64,000 nt of DNA from Halogranum amylolyticum (GCF_900110465.1 NZ_FODV01000017.1:1-64000), one strand, 5' to 3'; positions 46,564-56,271 are shown, counted from the stretch's first letter. Made by a program: numbers and translations. The notes: generated from the sequence alone by a model not told the origin.

Positions 46564-46925
46564 TCAGCTGACTTCCCGTAGAGGATTTCGTCGACGCGCT
46601 CGGACGTATCTGACGGCTCTCCCGCTGTGTAGGTCTGTCGGGTGAAAAACGGGTCATCCGAATTGATGTCCGTAGTAATCGTCTCCCGATCCGCAAGCCA
46701 CCACACGACAGCCCCGGCACCGACCTTCCGGCGTTCGACGCGTCCTTCTTCGGTCAGTCGCGTCAGCTTCTGGCGGGCCGCCTCAGATGAACACCCGAGA
46801 TGCTCGCCGACCTCCTTTGCAGTGACCACTGGGTCGCTGCTCTGCCGCATCATGGCGAGAACGTCTTCGAGGGGTATCGTCTCGGTATACTGCCCCCGGT
46901 CGTTTCGGTCTCGCTTTTTGCTCAT
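46560..46925 (-). CDS. Winged-helix antitoxin-like protein
   Basis: A 121-residue protein. Winged-helix DNA-binding residues ~25-80 (VTAKEVGEHLGCSSEAARQKL ... RVERRKVGAGAVVWW) are followed by an acidic C-terminus that could neutralise a toxin. It overlaps the PIN pseudogene by four bases. ATG 46925 is chosen; an upstream start is unlikely because operator-like repeats lie there. Confidence 0.75.
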   Translation of the reverse strand: MSKKRDRNDRGQYTETIPLEDVLAMMRQSSDPVVTAKEVGEHLGCSSEAARQKLTRLTEEGRVERRKVGAGAVVWWLADRETITTDINSDDPFFTRQTYTAGEPSDTSERVDEILYGKSAE

Positions 46926-46960
46926 ACAGTCGCGTACGAACTGCGACGTCGTAAGCCTAT

Positions 46961-47010
46961 TGTTGCGTAACAACAGGGAGAACGCTTATCACCTGTTGGT
47001 CCGTAACAAC
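46961..47010. promoter_or_regulatory. Repeated operator before the winged-helix/PIN pair
   Basis: TGTTGCGTAACAAC (46961-46974) and TGTTGGTCCGTAACAAC (46994-47010) share TGTTG and CGTAACAAC. Each has inverted TGTTG/CAACA-type arms. They flank a TATA-like element (minus-strand GATAAGC), so autoregulation by the winged-helix protein is likely. Confidence 0.5.
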
Positions 47011-47083
47011 TGGTAGAGACAAACCAGTCCCTCAGGGGCGTGTTGAAACGCCCGAGTGCTAGAAACACTCGGACTGGCTGTCT

Positions 47084-47500
47084 ATGGACCAAACAACCAT
47101 CCGAACGAACATGCTGTCGACACTTGAGCGTGCCGCACCGACTGCAGTACGTGTACAGACACAGCCAACGGACGCTCAAATGCCGAGATACGATTCCTAC
47201 TGCACTCACTTCCCCGGCTCGTACCCGATCACTGTTCTCGAAACCACAGCAACCGGAACGCTATACGTTGAGTATGCAGTCACACCAACCGACACAGGGA
47301 GTGTTGCAATCGGACTAGACCGACCACTCGAAATCAAATTTGATGGACTTGGACTCACTGAAGACGCCATTGATGGCTATATCAAACATGCCGCCGGCAT
47401 CTGGCAGGCCATGACCGGCAGGGCCCCAACCACGCTCGAGTACGACACCACGATGTACGACTCAGCGGCCGATGACCCGGCTGCCTCGATGGACGCTTGA
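47084..47500 (+). CDS. Haloarchaeal hypothetical protein
   Basis: A 138-residue protein with an alpha/beta pattern (RYDSYCTHFPGSYPITVLET; GTLYVEYAVTPTDTGSVAIG). No named family is recognised. It is followed 91 bases later by a small winged-helix gene on the same strand, and the two may be linked. Confidence 0.6.
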   Translation: MDQTTIRTNMLSTLERAAPTAVRVQTQPTDAQMPRYDSYCTHFPGSYPITVLETTATGTLYVEYAVTPTDTGSVAIGLDRPLEIKFDGLGLTEDAIDGYIKHAAGIWQAMTGRAPTTLEYDTTMYDSAADDPAASMDA

Positions 47501-47591
47501 AGTAGCATCCGGCGCGAACGGATCGGTTGGTTCCGATGTCTGACAGCCGTCGTCCAAGGTTTCATGTGCTATCTTGCCCATTTTCTTCGTA

Positions 47592-47810
47592 ATGCGTCAT
47601 TCCCAGACACCACTGACGCCGCGTGAGCAGGCTGCATTCGAGCGACTTCGAGGGGTTGTCGATGAGATGAATGCGGGCTGTCAACGTGAGGCCGCAAATA
47701 CAGCGGTAGCTGAGACCGGCTTCGAGGCTGACGAGGCGGTCCAGTTGGTGGACCGATTGCTCTCGAAAGGGTATCTGTATGCCGTTCAGGACGACGTTCG
47801 GATTACGTAG
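47592..47810 (+). CDS. Small winged-helix-like haloarchaeal protein, paralogue
   Basis: A 72-residue protein with LTPREQAAFERLRGVVDEM and the C-terminal wing DRLLSKGYLYAVQDDVRIT, paralogous to 23037-23255. It is probably a DNA-binding regulator. ATG 47592 aligns with the start of the paralogue. Confidence 0.62.
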   Translation: MRHSQTPLTPREQAAFERLRGVVDEMNAGCQREAANTAVAETGFEADEAVQLVDRLLSKGYLYAVQDDVRIT

Positions 47811-47863
47811 TCACGTCGCTCGGACTGGCAGTCTCAGAGAAGGACACGTCGAGAGCTCAACTG

Positions 47864-49225
47864 CTATGGAAGCGATTCGCAGGCAACACCATCGCCATCC
47901 CCATCGAGACGGTGCGGGTCACCTGAGGACCCGTCTAGTACCTGTTGCGCTTGATTCTGTGTGTCGAAGTGCGAACAGTCGTAGTCACCGTCTGCCGGGA
48001 GTGGGGGGATGTCACTGCTCGAACTGTCGCTTTCCTCGCCTGCAGGGGTGTCCGTCGGGGTCGATGGATCCTCGAAGTCCCACAGCCCTGTCGAAGTCCG
48101 TTGGGCGGTGCTCTCAGCCGACCGGAACGCACTGCGCTGGGAGAACGAACTGTCGTACATCCGAGCGTAGCCATCGGTGAGCAGACGCTTGTTGAAGTTC
48201 TCACTATCGACGTAGATGTAGACGAGCAGTCGTCCGTAGTACCCACGACGGTCAGCCTGCGCATCGACCGTGATGCGGACCACCGTCCCTTCGAGTTCGG
48301 CGTCGGCGAACTGCGTTGCCTTCTGGCCCCAGTTGTAGAGGTGGTCGCGCCCAGCAGTCGTGTCCGGGATGCCCTCAAATTCGTCGGGTGAGACTCGACC
48401 GAGGGTCGTCTCGGGGGTGTCGACACCGAGGAGCCGAACGGTGTCGGTCTCCCCGTTCGGGAACCGAACCTCCATCGTGTCGCCGTCGATGACACGGGTC
48501 ACCGTTACCGTCCACTCGGTGCCCGTCGCCGGCCCACTCTGAGTTGGCGACGCAGTTGGCGTCGGCATGGGTGTCGGCGTGGGCGTCGCGGTTGGGGTTG
48601 CTGCCGCCGTTGCTGTGGGAGTCGATGTTGCGGTTTGTGTTGGTGTTGCCGCCGCCGTTGCTGTCTGAATCGATGTTGAACTCCCAGTTGGTGTTGATTT
48701 TTCTGAAGCACCTGCGCTCTGAGAAGAGCCCTGATCCGATGAGTCTCTTGATGTGGCAATCGGAGTCGGTGTTTGTGTGGCGACAGTTTCCCGACTCACG
48801 GACGCTGAAGATCCCTGTCCGTTAGCAGCGGATGACGCTGCATCTGCTGCCGGAGAACTATCGGTTGTGGTTCCCTCACTTCCGCTGGTAGAACTAACTG
48901 GTCCGAGTGCGCCTCCAACCACTACCAGCAGCGCCATGAAAACGGCGAACGCTGCAATCCCAGAGTAGGCGAACATCGGCCCCGCTGACGAAACCCCGTC
49001 ACCAGACACACCAGGGAGATTCTGCAGCCGTGATGCAGAGATAGCGTCCGCCATCCCTCGGTAGTTGTTCGCAACGCCAATGAGGATATAAATCGGAGCT
49101 AGGAAGAGAGTGAGAGGAAAGAAGAGCAGGTAGACGCAGCCAAGGAGTAGATTACGTTTTGTACTCCCCGGTTTCATCAACGGAATATACGAGAGGAGCG
49201 TGTTTGTGCTCCCAGCTACAGTCAT
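47864..49225 (-). CDS. Membrane-anchored thermonuclease (SNase) with excalibur domain
   Basis: A 453-residue protein. Two N-terminal helices (~25-52 and ~84-108) are followed by a Ser/Thr-rich then Thr-Pro-rich spacer (~110-230). A staphylococcal-nuclease domain (VTRVIDGDTMEVRF ... LLGVDTPETT) spans ~235-365, and an excalibur calcium-binding motif (DYDCSHFDTQNQAQQ ... DGDGDGVACESLP) lies at the end. It would cleave extracellular DNA or RNA while anchored in the membrane. The repetitive spacer suggests cell-surface exposure. Confidence 0.88.
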   Translation of the reverse strand: MTVAGSTNTLLSYIPLMKPGSTKRNLLLGCVYLLFFPLTLFLAPIYILIGVANNYRGMADAISASRLQNLPGVSGDGVSSAGPMFAYSGIAAFAVFMALLVVVGGALGPVSSTSGSEGTTTDSSPAADAASSAANGQGSSASVSRETVATQTPTPIATSRDSSDQGSSQSAGASEKSTPTGSSTSIQTATAAATPTQTATSTPTATAAATPTATPTPTPMPTPTASPTQSGPATGTEWTVTVTRVIDGDTMEVRFPNGETDTVRLLGVDTPETTLGRVSPDEFEGIPDTTAGRDHLYNWGQKATQFADAELEGTVVRITVDAQADRRGYYGRLLVYIYVDSENFNKRLLTDGYARMYDSSFSQRSAFRSAESTAQRTSTGLWDFEDPSTPTDTPAGEESDSSSSDIPPLPADGDYDCSHFDTQNQAQQVLDGSSGDPHRLDGDGDGVACESLP

Positions 49226-49337
49226 AATGATCTACTGTATTGTCTGTGATTAAGACTTGTGGCAGAGGATTCATTTTGGACGTGCTCAGTGACGTACTCA
49301 TCAAACGACAGTCCCGCACTCGAGGCCGCGAAGGACC

Positions 49338-49622
49338 GTGCGTCGGGAGTATGCGGTCGACTGCTTGCTACGACGGCTGGCATCGGTGGGTGTAGGTGAA
49401 TGTCCGACGCATCGGCGACAGCGACGCGGAGTCCTTCTGACCGACCGTCAACAGCAGGTGTTCCTTGCAGCCGTCGAACAGGGGTACTACGAGACGCCAC
49501 GGCGGGCGACACTGACGGATGTCGCGGAGTCGATGGAGATCTCGAAAGCCACGGCAAGCAACATCCTCCATCGGGCCGAGGGACGAATCGTCGATTGGTT
49601 TGTCGCCACCGCAGTACAGTAA
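49338..49622 (+). pseudogene. Bat-like HTH_10 regulator, C-terminal remnant
   Basis: Residues LTDRQQQVFLAAVEQGYYET and LTDVAESMEISKATASNILH form the HTH_10 domain of haloarchaeal bacterio-opsin activator-type regulators. The sensor part before about 49428 is missing or unrecognisable. No start codon is convincing. Confidence 0.72.
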
Positions 49623-49632
49623 TCACTATTCT

Positions 49633-49992
49633 TTAGTGCCGCCGTTCAGGGTGGGCCACGTAGTCTTCAGGGAACCGCTCGCGTACCATCTCAACGGTTA
49701 TTTCCGCTGCATGCCGAGCCTCATAGGGACGATCGTAGAAAGAGAGATCCAGAATCCGAGCTGGTGGGAAGATCGCACAGAAGTCTGCGCCGACGCCGGC
49801 GACGTGCTGCCAGATGCTGATGGCAACCTGGTTCGAGATACCGACGTAGAGTCGCCGCTCTGCGGTGCTCGCTTCTCGCGGCCACGTTACCGAGTGCTGA
49901 AGACCGAGTTGTGCTCGGGCAGCGTGATCTGCCCCGGGGCTGTTCGTACACTCAAGGACGTAGACAGCATCGGTGCGTCCACTCCAGTCGGC
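49633..49992 (-). pseudogene. GIY-YIG-like protein, N-terminally truncated
   Basis: The minus strand reads TDAVYVLECTNSPGADHAAR and RRLYVGISNQVAISIWQHVA, the two strands and Arg-containing helix of a GIY-YIG-type nuclease, then ends FPEDYVAHPERRH. No start codon is in frame. It directly follows the secreted-protein gene at 49952, with a deletion junction near 49990. Confidence 0.6.
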
Positions 49993-50638
49993 CAGCGGCT
50001 TTCCCTTCGGAGATCAGCTGTTCCTGTTTCTGGTCGTTGTCGTCGCGCCCCTCGGGATACGATCGGAAGACGAGCGTTCCATCACTCCCGTGATTTGCGG
50101 AGACATTCCCCTGCTCGTTTACGGTAACCTCGCCGTCACCGACAACAATGAACGTCACTTTGGTGCCGTCCTCAGTGGTGACGACTACACGCTGATCGTT
50201 CTCGCTTTCAGCTTGAGAGGACCGAGAGACGTTAACGGTAACGTACTGTGAATTGTCGCCTGAGCGGACGACGAGGATCCCTCGGGAGTTGTCGTGGGCC
50301 TGCATTGTCGCGCCACTCTCGGCCGTTACCGTCGCACTGACTTCTGTCTGAGAGTTGAGTGACAGTTCCGCCCCTGAGAGTTCCGTGAGTGCTGATAATC
50401 CCACGCCAGCACGAACATCTCCCTGGCTCTGTGCATTGCTCTGTGATTGCACCTTTACTGATTGAAGGATGGTCTCTCCGTTCACCGAGTAATCAACAAT
50501 CGCACTGCTAGCTGTTTCGAATTCGATGTGTGTACCGGCATACGCTTCACCTTGCTGGGTCGCTGCTGTGGCTCCAACTGGAACAGTACTACTCACGACG
50601 AGGCAGACGATCAGAAGAACAACACGGGTAGTATTCAT
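49952..50638 (-). CDS. Secreted hypothetical protein, C-terminus replaced by deletion
   Basis: A 228-residue protein with a Sec signal (VVLLIVCLVVSSTVPVGATA). The mature part is rich in beta strands (AIVDYSVNGETILQSVKVQ; DNSQYVTVNVSRSSQ). The expected C-terminal part after EQLISEGKAAG is absent; the last ~13 residues (RLEWTHRCCLRP) are read from the adjoining GIY-YIG gene in another frame. The function is unknown. Confidence 0.68.
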   Translation of the reverse strand: MNTTRVVLLIVCLVVSSTVPVGATAATQQGEAYAGTHIEFETASSAIVDYSVNGETILQSVKVQSQSNAQSQGDVRAGVGLSALTELSGAELSLNSQTEVSATVTAESGATMQAHDNSRGILVVRSGDNSQYVTVNVSRSSQAESENDQRVVVTTEDGTKVTFIVVGDGEVTVNEQGNVSANHGSDGTLVFRSYPEGRDDNDQKQEQLISEGKAAGRLEWTHRCCLRP

Positions 50639-50642
50639 TGTT

Positions 50643-51382
50643 TCTGGTAACTGGACTATTCTAATACATATTATTTTTGATCTTATAAAAATAATATAAA
50701 TTGGGGTGTTTTGTCACTGGCAAACCGCCGACTACGAACGGTAGAGAAGCGAATACCGCATCAGAGAGAAGATCTTGATACGCGATTGCGGCGACGGGCA
50801 GCCCCAACGTCGGTGGATGGATCGAAAACGAATGTGCATGTAGGAAAAGAGCCCTCACCGGATTGGTACGGAAGAGAATCTTCGCTCCTTTACTCCGAGG
50901 TAGTACTCGAGATCGCTCTCATCAGTCACTGAAGGCAACGAGAAACCAGGAAAGATATGTTGTGTGGTAACATTTTATGACAAGCGGCCATTGGGAAGGC
51001 CGTACCGGAATGCCACTCCCGATGGGAGCGGCCCCGGGGCGAGTCTCTCCCATCGGCCGTTTCTACAGATAAACTAGGTGAGGACCTCGGAGTTTGAACC
51101 CGAGGATGATGCCGACACGGAGTTTCGTAATTCACCGATAGGAAGCATATACGCACCCGAGTCCCGGTCTGCGTGAACAGCTGAGTTCAGTCGTTCTGTG
51201 ACCGTTACTCATACCTCAACACCCGGCAATTCGTCACTCACGGCCTCAACCGAACACGGATACTCTCACGGGGCAAACTCCTGCTCGGTTCGCCCGTAGA
51301 GCTGAGCTCACCTTTCACGCAATGAAACGTTTCACGAGATAGTTACACGTTCTCCGGGTGCGTAGCAGATACTCGAGGAATC
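50643..51382. other. Intergenic region with a strong hairpin
   Basis: No gene is visible. A perfect 10-base stem, CCGATGGGAG (51019-51028) with CTCCCATCGG (51047-51056), has an 18-base loop. It could be a terminator or a structured RNA. Confidence 0.45.
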
Positions 51383-52828
51383 ATGACCCAGACAACCATC
51401 GCCATACGCGACGGCCCACCGACTACGATGCCCCAGGAGACCGTTGAGGCGTTTCAACGGCGTCTTCGCGGACCATTGCTCTCCCCCGAGGACGACGGCT
51501 TTGAGGAGGCCGTGCGACTCTGGAACGGAATGATTGAGAAGACGCCGGCACTCGTCGTGCAGCCTACGGGTACGGCTGATGTCGTAACTGCAATCGACTT
51601 CGCCCGCGAGCACGACCTTTCGCTCTCGGTAAAGGGCGGCGGTCACAACATCGCCGGGACCGCGCTGGTCGACCGCGGTCTCACTATCGATATGTCCCGG
51701 CTCCGCGGGGTCCTTGTCGATCCCGAGGAGCGGACCGTAACGGCCCAGGCCGGCTGTCTTCTGGGCGACGTCGACCGGGAAACCCAACTCCACGGCCTCG
51801 CCACGCCGCTGGGTTTTATCTCCGAAACCGGCATTGCCGGCCTCACGCTCGGCGGGGGGTTGGGCTACCTGACCCGTCGGTTCGGATGGACAGTCGACAA
51901 CCTGGTCGAAGTCGAAATCGTCACCGCGGACGGCGCGGTCAGGCGAGTCAGCCGCGAGGAGAACGAGGACCTCTTCTGGGCGATTCGCGGCGCTGGCTCC
52001 AATCTTGGCGTCGTCACGTCGTTTACCTACCGTCTGCACGAGGTCGGCCCAACCGTCTACGGGGGTCTCATCGCTTGGCCCGCAGAGCGGGCTGACGAGA
52101 TACTCGAGGTCTATCGGGAGCTCACCGCCAAGGTGCCTCGGGAGCTGACGGTATTCCTGCATCTTCTCCGGGCTCCTCCGGCCCCGTTTGTGCCCGAGGA
52201 GGCGCACGGTAAGCGGATCTGCGCCATGGCCGTCTGCTACAGTGGTGACCGTAACGACACCAGGGAGGTACTGGCCCCAATCCGAGCACTGGACGATCCC
52301 GTCGTGGACCTACTCCAAGAACAGCCGTACACCCAAGTGCAGTCCTATCTCGATGCGACCGAGCCGAAGGGTATGCACTACTACTGGAAGACCGAGTTCG
52401 CCGCCGAGTTGAGCGCCGACCTCCTGTCGACCATGCGGAATTTAGCCGCAGAGTGCCCCATCCCGGGGGCGCAGATAGGCTTTCTGCACATCGGTGGGGC
52501 CCTCAACGAGTTCGACCAGGATGACGGAGCCGTCGGCAACCGCGACGCCCGCTTTGCGTACGGCGTGATTGCCCAGTGGGAGCCCGACGACCCCAACGCG
52601 GAGGAATTCCAGCAGTGGGTCCGCGACGCGTGGACGCAGTTCCGTCTGTTCTCGACTGGCGGCAATTACGTCAACTTCCAGACCGCCGACGAAGGCGATG
52701 ATCGCGTTCGGGGGATGTACGGTGATAACTTCGACCGCCTTGTGCAGATCAAGACCGAGTACGACCCGGACAACCTGTTCCGTTCGAATCGGAACGTCAG
52801 TCCGGACCCGGAAGCGGAAGCCCCGTGA
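51383..52828 (+). CDS. FAD-linked oxidase (berberine-bridge-enzyme type)
   Basis: A 481-residue flavoenzyme. The FAD-binding PCMH domain is visible (ALVVQPTGTADVVTAIDFAR; VKGGGHNIAGT with the His that can link to FAD; GIAGLTLGGGLGYLTRRFG). The C-terminal BBE motif is YDPDNLFRSNRNVSP. The second flavin-linking Cys of plant enzymes is absent, so a single covalent link is expected. It oxidises alcohols, sugars or phenols; the substrate is unknown. There is no export signal. Confidence 0.9.
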   Translation: MTQTTIAIRDGPPTTMPQETVEAFQRRLRGPLLSPEDDGFEEAVRLWNGMIEKTPALVVQPTGTADVVTAIDFAREHDLSLSVKGGGHNIAGTALVDRGLTIDMSRLRGVLVDPEERTVTAQAGCLLGDVDRETQLHGLATPLGFISETGIAGLTLGGGLGYLTRRFGWTVDNLVEVEIVTADGAVRRVSREENEDLFWAIRGAGSNLGVVTSFTYRLHEVGPTVYGGLIAWPAERADEILEVYRELTAKVPRELTVFLHLLRAPPAPFVPEEAHGKRICAMAVCYSGDRNDTREVLAPIRALDDPVVDLLQEQPYTQVQSYLDATEPKGMHYYWKTEFAAELSADLLSTMRNLAAECPIPGAQIGFLHIGGALNEFDQDDGAVGNRDARFAYGVIAQWEPDDPNAEEFQQWVRDAWTQFRLFSTGGNYVNFQTADEGDDRVRGMYGDNFDRLVQIKTEYDPDNLFRSNRNVSPDPEAEAP

Positions 52829-52842
52829 GGAAGAGTAAGCTA

Positions 52843-53740
52843 CCACGGCCTGAAGGCCGTGGCATTCAGCGTGGACTCCCACTCAAGCCAAATCAGGCAC
52901 GGATGTGACTCCGTTCGTGTTCAGCATCCCGCTGTTCAAGCGCACGCCTACAGGTGCGCCTCTCTCGCCTCCAGTTTGGTTGCGAAGGAGTTTCAAACCG
53001 ATGTTCTTCGAAGCGTTGTAGTCTGCGTGATTCTCGTACCCGCATTGCTGGCACGCGAACGATTCGAGACGGCGATTCCCGTCGTGGGTGAACCCGCACG
53101 TCGAACACCGCTGTGAGGTGTACGCAGGATTCACCTGCTCGACCGAGATACCGCGTTCTTCGGCCTTGTATTCCACGTTCTCGAACAGGCGTCGGAACGC
53201 CCACTCGTGGAACTTCCGAGCGTTCGGCATTCGCTCTCGAATATGGGTCAGATTCTCGAACGCGATGTGCGAGCAGTCGTTCTCGACGGCCTCCTCGATA
53301 ATCTCGTTTGCAATGTGGTGTAGCTCCTGCGTGAACCGACCTGTCTCTGTCTCGCCAACCGACTGGACGTTTTCGTGTGCCCACCGCGTCCCACACTCCT
53401 GAAGCGACTGACGTCGTTCGACATACTCTGTTCGCCAATGGGTGAGTTCGTTGGCAGACCAGAACACCCCTGTCGAGGCGACAGCGATGTTCTCAACCCC
53501 GAGGTCGACACCGAGAACCGTTCCGTTCTCGGAGTGGTCGGGGGCGTCCACATCCGCCTTTGTTCGGATGTGGAGGTAGAGCCCGTCGTCACGTTCGTGG
53601 AGCGTCGCACCTGTCCGTTCGTAGTCGTCGTTGAACAGATACTCTGCGTGGCTCTCAGTTTTCGAACGGTTGCGAGATCTATCTGTAAGGCTTGAGCATC
53701 CTCGATGAGCAGCCGCCTATTTCGGTAGGACCCTCGTAAA
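52843..53740 (-). mobile_element. Solo-TnpB element with frameshifted tnpB
   Basis: The right end is a perfect hairpin (CCACGGCC-TGAA-GGCCGTGG, 52843-52862), 15 bases after the flavoenzyme stop codon. The tnpB reads on the minus strand and keeps all three RuvC acids: GVDLGVENIA, IAFENLTH and HADYNASKN. The zinc ribbon is RCSTCG ... CQQCG. Upstream, RRLLIEDAQALQIDLATVRKL is separated from ESHAEYLFNDDYERTGATL by a single-base loss near 53660. The first ~90 residues are not found. Confidence 0.78.
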
Positions 53741-53943
53741 CTCCAAAGGCTGTTAAGAGAACGACGACCGGCGAGCAAAGCGCCGGTCGTTGGGTGCCTG
53801 AGATACGCACACCAGACGATTCTCCCGATTAGTGACAGTGCGCGTCTTGCGACGCCACTCATTACCTTATTCTATTCATGCATAAAAATAGAGAATAATA
53901 AATGAGGTTTCAGGATGGTTGGTGAGAGAAATACTCCATAGGG

Positions 53944-54273
53944 CTACTCGCGAGTTTTCGTAAGGACATCTCCCAATGCCTCGAGTTGCTGTGGGTCGTA
54001 CTCACGGAGATCGTAGCGGTTGGAATTACTTCGTTCAGTGTTGGTGTTGATAATGGCACACTCGACCAGCAGGGGAAGTACCCGTCCAAACGTGTGTGCG
54101 GAGATGGATGGATCTTCGAGTTCTGTGTAGAGTTGACTGCTCGTCGGATAGGACCGCGTCGTCCTACCGAGCGCTGTTTTGAATTCGGGGTAATAGTCCT
54201 CGAGGAGCCGAATCCGTCGGGGCGCACATTCTCGAAGGGCCTCAACGTGAGACTGGAGTTCGTCTGGTGGCAT
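53944..54273 (-). CDS. Small helix-turn-helix plasmid protein, paralogue B
   Basis: A 109-residue protein. TTRSYPTSSQLYTELEDPS and SAHTFGRVLPLLVECAIINT match paralogue A (26885), and SNSNRYDLREYDPQQLEAL is the wing-like end. ATG 54273 is chosen over a TTG seven codons upstream. It is probably DNA-binding. Confidence 0.68.
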   Translation of the reverse strand: MPPDELQSHVEALRECAPRRIRLLEDYYPEFKTALGRTTRSYPTSSQLYTELEDPSISAHTFGRVLPLLVECAIINTNTERSNSNRYDLREYDPQQLEALGDVLTKTRE

Positions 54274-54420
54274 GGGTTCTGTCTCGCTGCGCAACTGGTC
54301 TACTGAATCATCCCGCTCTAAATAGACGTAGTGGCCTACTTCGAGTGCTGAGTGTCTCGAAGTGTCTCGCCCACGCTCGGATGTGAGACGCTGCGTCGTG
54401 CGACTTTCTGTACATGCTGC

Positions 54421-54873
54421 CTACGTATCTGGACAGCCAGTGAGATGATCGGGGAGCCCACCCCTCGTCACCTCCTCCCCACAGAAGGGACAACTGCGTG
54501 TCTCGGCGGCCTCCTGGTGATCAGGGTGATGGGCTGTTGATTCATAGTACTCATCGAGGACACTGGTAGCAGCCTCGCCCCATTGCTGGCCTTGGTTTCC
54601 GAGCACTCGTCGGAGGCCACGGCGAGACTTGTGTTCTGTGAGTTTGGGGTTCGCATCAAGCAGGGCGCGGACGACTGCCACAGGCTCGTGTTCGGCGTCG
54701 AGATACGCGATAGGTGAGAGGCGACCGCCCACTCGCTCGGCTGGTCCCCGGCCGGCATACAGGGTGAGACAACTGAGTCCTGCAGCCCGCTGGGGTGTCG
54801 TAATCTCGTGGGGCAGTTCGGCGACTGGGACCGGGCCGTGTTTCTCGAGGTAGACAATGTTCCCAAACGTCAT
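54421..54873 (-). CDS. Winged-helix protein with C-terminal zinc finger
   Basis: A 150-residue protein. The N-terminal helix-turn-helix (FGNIVYLEKHGPVPVAELPH) is followed by a linker helix (WGEAATSVLDEYYES) and a C2HC zinc finger (CPFCGEEVTRGGLPDHLTGC). It is probably a regulator of plasmid genes. ATG 54873 gives a natural start; an upstream frame is basic and not protein-like. The family is not named. Confidence 0.7.
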   Translation of the reverse strand: MTFGNIVYLEKHGPVPVAELPHEITTPQRAAGLSCLTLYAGRGPAERVGGRLSPIAYLDAEHEPVAVVRALLDANPKLTEHKSRRGLRRVLGNQGQQWGEAATSVLDEYYESTAHHPDHQEAAETRSCPFCGEEVTRGGLPDHLTGCPDT

Positions 54874-55319
54874 CTTAGTGGGAGTGACTGTGTCGAAGAA
54901 ATAAACCCTCCGACGAGACCGTGTTCGTAGCCTCGATGTGGACATCCCCTGCACCTCACGCGCGTGATTGTCTGACGTTGCTACCACTCACGAAACTGCA
55001 CATCCAATACAGACAAGCAACTCAACAAATATGTCGAAATAGTGTTGTATGAGTGGCTGAAACCCCTGTTTGCGACATCCACACTGCATGGAGTCGTATG
55101 TCAGAGGCACCTTCCCTTCCCTCTTCAGTTGCTATTTCGGGAGTCAGAAGAACGTACGTTGCGACAGCCATGAGCTTCGACCGCGGGTCTAGTTAACATT
55201 CATCCACCTGGCTATGTTGATAACGTAATTATGTCGTATCGGATAACAAGACAGTAATATATCTAGAAAAATCTAAAATGATTTATTATCTGGTTTGCTG
55301 ATGAGAGATAGTGGGGAAG
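54874..55319. other. Intergenic region without a supported gene
   Basis: The section from 55020 is A/T-rich. No gene, repeat or clear signal was found. Confidence 0.4.
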
Positions 55320-55454
55320 ATGAGGATGGAAACTACCGACAACACGCGTGCAACAGAAGGTATCACAGACGACGACCGCGAGCGCATCCAAGCGTATCTC
55401 AGTATGCCCGCCTATCGCCGCACGCCACACATGCTCTGTCCGTCCGAGGAGTAA
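55320..55454 (+). CDS. Small haloarchaeal protein (44 residues)
   Basis: ATG 55320 opens MRMETTDNTRATEGITDDDR, then ERIQAYLSMPAYRRTPHMLC and PSEE. The helix-loop composition and the acidic end resemble small haloarchaeal proteins often overlooked in annotation. The alternative start ATG 55326 gives 42 residues. The function is unknown. Confidence 0.55.
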   Translation: MRMETTDNTRATEGITDDDRERIQAYLSMPAYRRTPHMLCPSEE

Positions 55455-56271
55455 GCGTCCGCGTGGGGGTGTTCGCGAGCGCATTTGAGCGTCGTCGTTG
55501 ATCCAACATACCGAGTGCGTGATTCGCTGTGCGGGGTGCAGCGTTAGTACGAGGCAAGTGATGATGACGCAGGAAGAGCGACGGTCGTCGTCTTTGTGAC
55601 CGTCACAGCGACTGCTGAACGTGGTGGACGGAACGTAGCGAGAAATGAGTGCACGCTGTCACTGCCAGCGAGTGTTACTTCAGTCCGGAAAAGCTGACGA
55701 ACGCTCGGAATGAGCGTCGTCAACCGGAATGCCACAACCCATCGTTCAACTCCGGGTCAGGGATTGACTGATGGATTGTACTTGCTTCTACACACTCTCC
55801 CCGTTAGTATACACTGGTTCGTATCCGAACCAGTTTAAACTCAACTCCGACACGTGACAGCGTCTCAATGACTCAGACGGCGACGTGAGGGCAGGAGGAG
55901 ACCATCAGACGGATCTCATGACTCGACTCAAACGGAAGCCACGGTGCCAACCTCACCGAACGTCGCGGCAGTCGCGAAGTCCAGGGCGGCCAGCACGGGT
56001 CCCGAATAGAGGGTGCCTCAACAGAGGCACACCCGTCGGGTGTGGCATTCCGGTGTTACCCATGTAAGCTACATGGGCGTGAACACACAGCCGTCACTGT
56101 GCAATAGGGTTATCGATTGACTAATAAACGCAATTCAAATATGAATCCAGTGCAGGATTTATGCATTGTTTGGATAGTCGGTAGGACTGCTGTGCTATCA
56201 TCGAGCAAGAACGTTGAACTCCTGTCCGGATTCGGTTGTGATTCCCTGTGAGCACCTTCTCAACTGGTGAG
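55455..56271. other. Intergenic region with three adjoining hairpins
   Basis: No gene is visible. Three hairpins lie together: GTGCCTC-AACA-GAGGCAC (56013-56030), CACACCC-GTC-GGGTGTG (56028-56044) and CCCATGTA-AGC-TACATGGG (56059-56077). Confidence 0.5.
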
